DNA of 64,000 nucleotides from Rhodococcus sovatensis. GTDB lineage: Bacteria; Actinomycetota; Actinomycetes; Mycobacteriales; Mycobacteriaceae. Positions within the stretch are counted from its first letter, which is position 1, and every line of letters starts with the position of its first letter. The stretch is taken from assembly GCF_037327425.1 (NCBI RefSeq), contig NZ_CP147846.1, positions 682,001 through 746,000 on the forward strand. Reading direction: 5' to 3'. Made by a program: the position numbers and the translations under genes. The notes below the pieces were generated by a model, which had not been told where the DNA came from, searched no databases, and saw only the letters and a program-made list of their open reading frames with translations. This document shows positions 24,559-33,200 of the stretch, one piece after another.

Positions 24559-25173
24559 TCATCGAAGCATTTGTGCGACCTGAGCGATCGCGGCCTCGAA
24601 GCGTTCGCGTCCGCCTCCCGTATTCAGTCCCCGCGCGGAACAGTGCGGAATCTTTCCTGGAACGACGTAGAGGTCTCTGTCGAGACTTGCGCGTGCCCAA
24701 CCGTCACGAGCAGCGGCGCCGAGCAGTAGAACGATCTCGATGTCCGGGCACAAGTCGACGAATTCGGTCGTCCATCTCACGGACCGAGTTCGTTCTGCAG
24801 GAGTTGAACCGCCATTCTTGACGCCTGCGACGGGGAAGGGAACGACATTCCAGTGGACTACGTCGGCATGTGAGACACCGTGGCGCTCGTATGCTTCACG
24901 GCAATTGCGAGCCGTGCGGTCATTGTTGTCCAGGCTCAGAAGGCCGGATCCCGTTCCGCTCTCTGCTTTCGTGGAAGGGTTGTCGAGCAGCACCAACATA
25001 CGTGCGTTGATTCCACCCTGGTCCGGATCGACGTAGGGAACATGACCGTGTGGGAGGCCGACGGCATCCGCAATGGCATCAGATAGCGCGTTCAACGGGC
25101 GGACGTGGGGATCTCGGATTCGCGCAATTTTGTCGGCGATTACAGCAGGGTCTGCGTTACGTCCGTTCGGCAT
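24559..25173 (-). CDS. Uracil-DNA glycosylase superfamily protein
   Basis: 204 residues from ATG 25171-25173. MLVLLDNPSTKAESG occupies the place of the first UDG motif; WNVVPFP and LLLGAAARDGW match other conserved parts of the superfamily fold. The catalytic residue pattern does not match a classic family 1 UDG, so a family 4/5-like or defence-type glycosylase is possible. It is convergent with the 23928 gene and divergent from the 25458 gene. Confidence 0.72.
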   Translation of the reverse strand: MPNGRNADPAVIADKIARIRDPHVRPLNALSDAIADAVGLPHGHVPYVDPDQGGINARMLVLLDNPSTKAESGTGSGLLSLDNNDRTARNCREAYERHGVSHADVVHWNVVPFPVAGVKNGGSTPAERTRSVRWTTEFVDLCPDIEIVLLLGAAARDGWARASLDRDLYVVPGKIPHCSARGLNTGGGRERFEAAIAQVAQMLR

Positions 25174-25457
25174 GCGGTAAGGATTGCACGCTCGTGTGAC
25201 ACGAGAGGTCTGCTGTGGGAGGGAAACGCGCCTTGGTCGCCGAGCATGTTCCATCGGACCCGCAGGTGCCGGAAGCACTGGCGTTCAGCTCTGGTAACGA
25301 CACACACTGAGGTTTTGCGACAGAGAAGAGCCGCGACTCGGTTCTTCCAATGCGGTCAGCAATGCGCAGAGAGCTCAGGAACTGTTGACGCTGTAACAAA
25401 ACCGGGCAGTCGCCTATATTCGGGCGAACACTTTCGCTTCGCTACAGGATGGACCAC

Positions 25458-26765
25458 ATGACAGACGAGTCTCTGCCGACCCCGTACTCCGAAGACGACC
25501 AGGATTTTCTAGCCAGCGCCGGCATTGCTGTCTCGGTCCAACCGGAAGGTGTTCTGGTGTCTGGCAGCGAGGTAGCCGTAGCCGGCTACCTCGCTCGGAT
25601 CAAGGACCTCGCGGGCGATGCGGTTCAAGTGACGGGTGTTGACAAATCGTCGTTCACGTCAGCTGCTGCGGTGGCGGGCGCCGCGGCCACCAACGCCGTA
25701 GGACAGGGGCAGTTCGTCCGACTCTCGCCTGAGAGCCTGAAGATGTTGCAGTCCTATCGAGTGATGCCGGGTACCGGCGGATACAACCGTATGACCGTCG
25801 TCGATGCGTCACACAAGTTCCGCGGCCAAATGCAGTGGCAGAGTGTGTCGATGACACCGACGCGGGCGCTGGGCGTGCAGTTGCTCGCAGTTCAGATTGC
25901 TTTGCAGACGGCGGTTCAGTCGGTCGCGGACGCGGTCGAGCGGGTCCAGGGCACTGTCGACAAGATCCTTGTTCTGGCACAGGCGTCGCAAGTAGGTGAC
26001 GTGGTCGGCAACCATGAGGCACTCTCACGAATCGCGAAGGTTCACGAAGAGACGGGTGCGCTGCCGACCGCCGACTGGGACTCGATCGCGTCACTAGGCC
26101 CCGCGCTCGAAGTTGGTGTGGCGAGGTTGCGAGAGCATGCCAAGCGCACCGTGGCGGGTTTCGATTCGCTGAAGCCGGTACAGGATCGGGCGAGCTACCT
26201 CAAAAACGCAGTCGAGGACAAGCGGCTGGGGGAGACACTTCAGCTCCTGGTGATTGCCGAGCAGTCACTGTATCTGTGGCAGAAGATGCGGATCGAGCGT
26301 GTCAGAGCCACCGAGCCGGAACACCTCGAAACCGTTGTGAAGTCTGCCCGTGCGTTGCTGCTGGAGCACTTCGAGCGGGACGGCGAACTGCTCATCCACG
26401 CCAGAAGCGAACTTGCCAATTACGCGACGGTCAAACCGCTCGAAATCGTCCGATGGATGTCGACAAGCGACCTCAAGCGGGACATGACCTCTCTCCGTCA
26501 AGATCTGGACGACTTCGCCAACGCGAGAGGCAGCCAGGTTGCTGGATGGATCGAGCACGAGGATCCCTCAGTCGGTGACGCTCTCGCCGAGGTGGGCAAC
26601 CGTGCGAAGGCTGTCGGTGGCGCGGCCGTCGCTATCGGGAGCAAGGCGGCAGACATCGGTGCCAGCGGGCTCGGATGGCTTGGTCGTAACTTACAGAATG
26701 TGGCATCGAGTCGAGGCAAGGACGAGAGTTCCGAGGCGAAGCCCCCGATCGAAATCAAGGAGTAG
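25458..26765 (+). CDS. Hypothetical protein, helical
   Basis: About 435 residues from ATG 25458, which has AGGATGG upstream; ATG 25449 is an alternative. The protein is mostly helical with long amphipathic runs (VQIALQTAVQSVADAVERV) and a Gly/Ala-rich tail AVGGAAVAIGSKAADIGASG. The middle KRLGETLQLLVIAEQSLYLW appears in actinobacterial proteins of unknown role. It precedes an HNH gene by about 66 bases, so the two may be co-transcribed. Confidence 0.6.
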   Translation: MTDESLPTPYSEDDQDFLASAGIAVSVQPEGVLVSGSEVAVAGYLARIKDLAGDAVQVTGVDKSSFTSAAAVAGAAATNAVGQGQFVRLSPESLKMLQSYRVMPGTGGYNRMTVVDASHKFRGQMQWQSVSMTPTRALGVQLLAVQIALQTAVQSVADAVERVQGTVDKILVLAQASQVGDVVGNHEALSRIAKVHEETGALPTADWDSIASLGPALEVGVARLREHAKRTVAGFDSLKPVQDRASYLKNAVEDKRLGETLQLLVIAEQSLYLWQKMRIERVRATEPEHLETVVKSARALLLEHFERDGELLIHARSELANYATVKPLEIVRWMSTSDLKRDMTSLRQDLDDFANARGSQVAGWIEHEDPSVGDALAEVGNRAKAVGGAAVAIGSKAADIGASGLGWLGRNLQNVASSRGKDESSEAKPPIEIKE

Positions 26766-26831
26766 AGGCAGTACCGGCCGAAGCAGCTTGGCGGCGGGCG
26801 GTGGCCGGAACCAGAGTCGGAAGGGGGATGA

Positions 26832-27836
26832 ATGGCTGATGAGCTGATGGGTGTCGGCGCTTCAGCTTTCATCGCCCCGACGCCGGACCAACTGCGCCAC
26901 CAGTGGTTGTCGGTACTCGAACGTCAGCATCCGTCTGCAGGCAAGCGTCAGGTGAACCTCGTACCCTGCGAAGTTGTTCTCTCGCACCGTGCTTCACTCT
27001 TGATGGACCACCGCAAGTACGGCAGTGGTTCGGCGCATCGCGCCGAGTTTCCGGTGCAGCACCTTGCGCGTTTGTTCAAGCGACCGCCAACGTCGATTCT
27101 GGCCAAGATGGCAAATCTGGATGGAACGCGCAGCAACGGCGGCAGGTTCGAATTGGAGGTTGCCGCGCGACTGGGTGATGTCGAAATGCTCCAGGGTGTC
27201 TATCTGCGCATCCTCGACATGGCACGCGCTCTTGGTATCGACCCCGACGAGCTCCCGGACTTTCTCGGGATCGAAGGTACCTCGCTAATCGAACTGGAGG
27301 GCCAGTACGAGCTGGATTCGAGCGAAATCGAACGATCGCTCGAATCGAAACTCGAGAAGTGGGAACGTGAGCGCACGGATGTGCCGATCGAGACCACCGA
27401 AAGGCTCCTCGTCGCTGCAGTTCGCGTCGGGCAGCATCGCTTCGCCCAGAGAGTGTTGAACAACCATCAGCACAAGTGTGTGTTCTGCGGGTTGAGCGGA
27501 ATAATCGGTGGCAAGCGACGGCCGCGAATGCTGTTGGCTAGCCACATAAAACCGTGGCGCGACAGCACTGATCGGGAACGAGTGGATCACACGAACGGTT
27601 TCACGGCCTGTCCGACCCACGACATTGCGTTCGACACTGGACTGATCACCGTAGACCAGGATCTGAGTCTTCGCTATGCGCCCGGTATCGAAGACGACAT
27701 GACTGTGTCTCCACCTCTCCGGCGAGCATTGGGCAAGCCGCCGCTGCACGATCGACTGATCCTAGCGGAAAGTTCTGTGCGCCCGGATGTTTCGTATTTG
27801 ACCTGGCATCAAGAGGAGATTTTCGTCGCGGGGTGA
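26832..27836 (+). CDS. HNH restriction endonuclease-like protein
   Basis: 334 residues. The C-terminal HNH nuclease shows CVFCG, LLASHIKPWRDS and NGFTACPTHDIAFDTGLI, the typical set for HNH restriction-type enzymes. The N-terminal domain (NLVPCEVVLSHRASLLMDHRKYG, FKRPPTSILAKMANLDGTR) is common to actinobacterial HNH nucleases and probably reads DNA. A GGGGGAT tract precedes the ATG. No cognate methylase is present. Confidence 0.85.
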   Translation: MADELMGVGASAFIAPTPDQLRHQWLSVLERQHPSAGKRQVNLVPCEVVLSHRASLLMDHRKYGSGSAHRAEFPVQHLARLFKRPPTSILAKMANLDGTRSNGGRFELEVAARLGDVEMLQGVYLRILDMARALGIDPDELPDFLGIEGTSLIELEGQYELDSSEIERSLESKLEKWERERTDVPIETTERLLVAAVRVGQHRFAQRVLNNHQHKCVFCGLSGIIGGKRRPRMLLASHIKPWRDSTDRERVDHTNGFTACPTHDIAFDTGLITVDQDLSLRYAPGIEDDMTVSPPLRRALGKPPLHDRLILAESSVRPDVSYLTWHQEEIFVAG

Positions 27837-27896
27837 CCGCCGGGTGCAGGGTTTGATACGCGAATTGGCCTTCCGCGTGATGTAACCCTGATGTTC

Positions 27897-28382
27897 TCAG
27901 GTGGTGAATAACTCGATGTGCACGTAACGGGTCTGGTCGTCGCGCTCGTCGACCACAATATTGCGAGTCACGCGTTCGTTCTCGGAGTTGAGGAAGCGGT
28001 CCTGCGCTTTCAGCACCGAGGGCGACGATGCGAGGTCCGGTCCGGCGATTACCTCGAAGAACGGTGCCGAAGCGGCAATCAGCGGTGTGTCGAACCCTGA
28101 ATGAACCAATAGAGCTGCGAAACCGTCTGGATCAGTTTCGATCGCTAATTCGTATCGCGTATCGAGAGAGGCCTCAGTCCGGGCATTCAGAACGACGTCG
28201 TCCGGAGCGAGCGTGATTCCGCCGAAAGACGTTGCTTCCGAAATGACGTCCGCCGGCCACGCCGATTCACGGACACTGACGGTGCGATCCGTGGCGTCAC
28301 TTCGCGTTGTGCACCCCGTAGTGGCGGCGATGAGTAACAACGCGACCAGTAGCCAACGTGCGCGGATGTTCGCATGTTTCAT
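27897..28382 (-). CDS. Lipoprotein downstream of an ESX effector
   Basis: 161 residues with a signal and lipobox ATTGC. The mature domain contains YELAIETDPDGFAALLVHSG and RYVHIELF. It is six bases downstream of the 425-residue WXG effector, the same gene order as in the 13826-17510 locus, although the sequence is unrelated to that lipoprotein. A surface immunity protein or delivery cofactor is the best inference. Confidence 0.7.
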   Translation of the reverse strand: MKHANIRARWLLVALLLIAATTGCTTRSDATDRTVSVRESAWPADVISEATSFGGITLAPDDVVLNARTEASLDTRYELAIETDPDGFAALLVHSGFDTPLIAASAPFFEVIAGPDLASSPSVLKAQDRFLNSENERVTRNIVVDERDDQTRYVHIELFTT

Positions 28383-28388
28383 CGTGTT

Positions 28389-29666
28389 CTATCTTCCCGG
28401 ATCCGAGCGTTGGCCATTCCGACTGTCCGGTGCAGATGGTAGATCCAGAGTGCTGTTGTTGGGGACAACCGGTCCGTCGTAATGGAATGTGCTTCCAGAC
28501 CCGGAGATATCGAATTCCTGCGCCAAGCCTGCGGTGTGCAGGCTACCCATTCGTTCGTCGCTGATGGTCACTCCATCCGTGCCAGGTATGTCGAACGTAG
28601 TCGTCTTCGTCCCATCCCAGTTGTAGCGATCGAAGACATGGGTTTGGTAGTCGACAGTCACTGTTGGCTCTGCACCCGGTGTACTGGGCGGATACACAGT
28701 GGCGATTCCGGTCACCGACTGCTCGATGCCTCCCATTGCGTAGAACCAGTCCTTGCTGTCTTCTGGCCCGATGTACACACCTGTCCAGTCGGACTGAAAT
28801 GGAACTGGAACCCCGTAGGTGCCAGCTGCGGCTGCGTGGGTGGAAATGCGGTTGACTTCTGCGCTGACTAGTTCGTTGGTTGTCTGCTGAACCTTCGGCA
28901 CGTCACGCTGAATCTCGTCAGGATCGACCGTTGATTCAACACCCGAGTTGTCGAGGTAATGCCGCAGGTTCTTGGCGGCATGCGTCCAACCACTGAGTTC
29001 GGCGGCATCAGCGGCTTTCTTCACTAGCTCGCTGAACAGCAGGTCGTCGCCTCGGCTGTACATCGGTTGAGAACCGTGCGGTCCCTGGCCACCGTCGGAC
29101 GGTGGTGCAGGCTTCGGACGTGGTATGCCTGGCGAGCTTGTGTCGGCCGGCGTCGGCAATTCTGAAGCCATCTCTGCTACCCGCTGCGCAATGCGGCGGT
29201 CGATATCCGTGAACTCGTTGTAGGCCTGGGTGATCTGTTCTCGCCACCGATCCAGGTCAGCTGCGCTGACCGAAGACTCGGGATCGCCAAAGGACGACGA
29301 GTCTTCGGACAACACCACTTGCCAGTCATCGGACACGGAGAATCCGTCGGAGTCGGCACCGCTCGCAAGTTGGAGCACTCGGTCACGAGGAAATTCAAGT
29401 TCATTCGCAGCGGCGCGAGCAGCTGCGGCCAGTCGTCCGCCGATATCGCGCATGCGGTTCGCGTTGTCGCAAACTCGGACAGCCCGATCAAAGGCAGCCC
29501 TTTGGGCATCACCAGTCCAAGAGCCGTTGAGATCCATGCTGTCGATCTCGCGCAGGAGCCCGCTGAGTAGTTCGCTCAACCGGTCCATTGCCTTGTCCAA
29601 CTGCGCGCCCGAGTCTCTGGAGGTCCACAACTGCCACTCGTTCAGCTGAGGTCGGGTTGGGGTCAT
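28389..29666 (-). CDS. WXG-type ESX effector candidate (425 residues)
   Basis: The N-terminal helical hairpin has a WXG motif (Trp50-Thr-Gly52, followed by DAQRAAFDRAV). A Pro/Ser-rich linker lies around residue 185 and a distinct C-terminal domain follows (SDWTGVYIGPEDSKDWFYAM, VDYQTHVFDRYNWDG). The modular layout with a linker and distinct C-terminal domain is that of polymorphic toxins. The catalytic identity of that domain is not known to me. It is coupled (ATGA overlap) to an EspC-like gene upstream. Confidence 0.75.
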   Translation of the reverse strand: MTPTRPQLNEWQLWTSRDSGAQLDKAMDRLSELLSGLLREIDSMDLNGSWTGDAQRAAFDRAVRVCDNANRMRDIGGRLAAAARAAANELEFPRDRVLQLASGADSDGFSVSDDWQVVLSEDSSSFGDPESSVSAADLDRWREQITQAYNEFTDIDRRIAQRVAEMASELPTPADTSSPGIPRPKPAPPSDGGQGPHGSQPMYSRGDDLLFSELVKKAADAAELSGWTHAAKNLRHYLDNSGVESTVDPDEIQRDVPKVQQTTNELVSAEVNRISTHAAAAGTYGVPVPFQSDWTGVYIGPEDSKDWFYAMGGIEQSVTGIATVYPPSTPGAEPTVTVDYQTHVFDRYNWDGTKTTTFDIPGTDGVTISDERMGSLHTAGLAQEFDISGSGSTFHYDGPVVPNNSTLDLPSAPDSRNGQRSDPGR

Positions 29667-29968
29667 ATCGGACGCTCCGAAGCGGCAACCAAGACCGAGG
29701 ATGTCATCTCAGACGTTCGGTAGTCGACGGCGCTCGCACTGATCGCGGCCGATAGCTCGTGCAATTCCGTGACCACTACCGTCAGAGATGTATCGAGAGC
29801 CTCGGCTACCGCAGCTAGGGCTGGGCCGCAGTGCGATCCTGGTAGAGCATCTGTCGCCGGCGTGAGGTGGCGGACGGCGCTCATGGTTGCAATTTCAGTT
29901 GTGACAGCACTGAAGTGATCAGCCAGTGTTTGAACAGCGTCAGGATCTACGCGTAGTTCTCTAGACAT
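29663..29968 (-). CDS. EspC-like (type VII secretion-associated) small helical protein
   Basis: 101 residues, helical, with a YxxxE motif at Tyr83-Glu87, the same residue positions as in the 13826 protein. MSRELRVDPDAVQTLADHF starts like other EspC/DUF2580 proteins. It overlaps the WXG effector start and is expected to form its secretion partner. No ESX machinery (EccB, EccC, EccD) is in the window. Confidence 0.78.
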   Translation of the reverse strand: MSRELRVDPDAVQTLADHFSAVTTEIATMSAVRHLTPATDALPGSHCGPALAAVAEALDTSLTVVVTELHELSAAISASAVDYRTSEMTSSVLVAASERPI

Positions 29969-30270
29969 GAGCCCCCCAGCCCGATTGCCGTCATATCCGG
30001 CCTTGTTCCGGGACTGTACCTCGAGAGGCTCAGGGGCCTCGTTCTGTAGACGCTGCCGTGGTCATTCGAACGAATGAATTCTGCGAGCCCTCTGCCCGCC
30101 TGTTCCCAAGGTTTGACCGGGTCGATTCACGAACAGCGCAGATGGGGCCACATTCGTACGCCGCCGGCAAGTTGACCCGTGGTCTCGACGAGACTGCGCG
30201 CTCACGAACCCTGTCACCCACTCCCTATAGGTTGAGCTCTGATCGAGTTAGTTCGAAATGTGAGGATTCG
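29969..30270. other. Divergent intergenic region between ESX module and helicase operon
   Basis: A plus-strand frame is open from 30058 in phase with the helicase but lacks homology and RBS. I treat this as promoter space for both flanking operons; no hairpin or clear operator was seen. Confidence 0.4.
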
Positions 30271-33200
30271 ATGTCGGCTACAGATGACAGTGAACTCAGG
30301 GGACGCGTACGGCGCCTGCTCGAGTTCTTGCGCGAAACGGTCGGCGCCCAGTCGAAGCCGATACGCCAGTACGGGACCGATGCCCGCGTCGAGTGGCTCT
30401 TCGACGACGCCCGACCCCTCGACGTCAACACCGACGTCGCACCCGGTGACGTGGCGGTTCGCATCCCGCGCACCAGCATCGAGCAGCCTCCCGGCCTTCC
30501 TGCAGAGCTCGAGAAGCACATAGACGAGAGCACCACCCCACCCACCGTCGCCAAACAAGCACCCGCCGAGGCACACGACTGGCTCCGGGAATGGACCACC
30601 TGGTCACTCGACGACTGTGAACGCCGACCCTTCGCTGAACTCTTCCGATCCGTCGACCTCATGCTCCACGACCTCGGCACCCAGCCCGAGTCCCTCGAAC
30701 TCGTCATCGCCTCCGGCTACCTCGACGCCACCATCGGCGACCAACGGGTCGCGACGCACCTCATCACCCAACAGGCCAGTATCAGCCGAGAGGACTCCAC
30801 CGGCGACCTCCTCGTCACCGTCGCACCCGCCAGCACCCCGCGCCTCGAAGACGTACAAATCCTGCTCGACCTGCCCGGCTTCGACCGTGCCGGCTCGAAG
30901 TCCCTGCACCGGAGCCTGTCCGAACTGGTCTCGTCCTCACTGTCCGCCGACATCCCGCGGCTCCTCGGCCAGTGGGCCACCGCCGCGCTGAAGCAACCGC
31001 TGACCGTCATCGCCGACCACGACAAACCCGTCAGCTCCACCGCCGACACCCTGCGCATGTCGCCGGCCCTCGTCCTGCGCAAGCGCGGCTCCTACGCCCT
31101 CGCGTCGTACTACGAGGCAATGCTCGCAGCGCTGGACGCTGGGGCACCCGTGCCCGTCGGGCTCTCGCAACTCGTCGAGACCCACGAAGACAACACCCGC
31201 CGCGACTGGCTCGAATCCCATGTCAGCGACACCCCCAGCGCCGAACCGCTCTTCCCGCTGCCCGCCAACCGCGCCCAGGCCGGCATCTACAACCGCGTCA
31301 TGAACGACACCGGCGTCGTCGTCGAAGGCCCACCCGGCACCGGCAAAACCCACACCATCGCAAACCTGATGTCCGCGTTGATGGCTCAGGGCCAGCGCAT
31401 CCTCGTCACCAGCGAAAAAGCACAGGCGTTGCGCGTCCTCAAGGACAAACTGCCCGCCGAACTACAGGACCTCTGCGTATCCGTCACCGACATGGCGCGT
31501 GGGGGATCGGCCGAACTCGACGAGAGCGTCTCGACCATCGCCACCCACAAAGCCGCGTTCGACGCCACCGAGTCGGCCCGCAAGATCCGTTCCCTCGCGG
31601 CCAAGCGGATGGGCACCAAAGAACGTCGCTACAAACTGACCAAACAGATCGGCCTCGCTCGATCCTCGGAAGCAGAGATCCACACGTTCTCGCCGACGTA
31701 TTCAGGAACCCTCGCGTCGATCGTCACCACGCTCAACTCCCAGCAAGACGAACTCGGCTGGATCCCCGGCCCGCTGCACACCGAGACCGCACCCGTCGAC
31801 AACGCAACCTTCGCCTCGCTGTTCACGAAGAGCCAAGGACCGAGCCTCCCGACGGCCGACGAGATCCGATCGCTGTTCGCCCGCGCCGGAACTGCTTCGG
31901 GATCGATGTTCGACGACATCGATCCGGTTCAGCTCCAGTACATTCTGCCGTCGGCGCAGGCACTCACCGACCGGGCGCGAGCCATCGCGTCCTTCGGTCC
32001 GCACTATGCGGCCCTGGCCGACGGGATTCTGTCCGGCGCGCTCGGCACGTTGTGGTCCCGTGCGCAGACCGTCTCCGCGATGTTGTCTGTCGCCGTCAGT
32101 TCCGATGCCGCAGTGGAGTCCCATCACGTGGCGACGCAGGTCACCACGCGGCAGGCACTCAACTCCTTCGACGCCCTCGCCAAGCTCTACGAGAGCGGCT
32201 CCTTCGACGCGACGCGCACGTCCAGTGAGCAGGTGGCCGTTGATGGGCTCGATGCACGAGCAACCGTCGATGGCACCGACGCGACCCAGGTCACCGAACT
32301 CCGGCTCGTCACCAACCACCTCCGCGCCCTCGTCGCCGTCGACGACGCCGCACACCTGTTGCGCAGCATCGGCATCGAGCTGCCCATCAACCCAGCGGAC
32401 TCCCGCGAACAGCAGGTCAACACCCTCCACGCCGTATGGAACCAAGTGCTCGCGACGGGCAGCATCGCAACGGCACGTGACGAACTCGTCGGCGCCCTCG
32501 GTGCTGTCGTTCCATCCTTACCGCCGGTCACGACGCTCGCCGAGGCGATCGCTCTCGCCGACGACATCATCGCGCTGAGCGGTGGCTCCGACGCATCCAC
32601 CGCACGCGACGAGCTGACCACTCTGGCAGAGCGACTCTCCTCCGATCCGACAGTGCCCGACGGTCTCGCCGACGCAATCAGAACCGGCGACGTCGATGGC
32701 TACGAACGGCTCGTCAGCTACGTCCAGCCACAGAACAAGAACACCGATCTCCTCGAGGCCCTGGCCGAACACGCGCCCACTCTCGCTCGCACGCTGTCCG
32801 AGGACACGACGACCGATTGGTCCGCGTTCGCACCCACCTTCACCCGGGCCTGGGCCTGGCGCTGCACCAAGCAGTCGATCGAGGCCGCCCAGCAGCCCGA
32901 TCAGACCGACAATCTCGACGCCGAACTCGATGCCCTCGACGCCGAAATCTCCTCTCTGACGGCGCAACTTGCCGCAGAGCAGGCGTGGCAGGAATGCCTG
33001 CAGCGCATGACGAGTCGTGAGGTCACCGCGCTGCGTGCGTATCAGGAGAACATGTCCAATGCTGGCCTCGGCACCAGCAGCCTTGCGCAGAGGTACCGAG
33101 TCGCAGCCCGTGCGGCGATGCAGGATGCGCAGACGGTCGTGCCCGCGTGGGTCATGCCGATCGCGCAGGTTCTGTCGTCGATTCCGCCGCAGCAGAACGC

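Noticed and set aside
30058..30270. N-terminal extension of the SF1 helicase
   Set aside because: The frame is open but the residues have no domain character, and the ATG at 30271 has a better RBS position.
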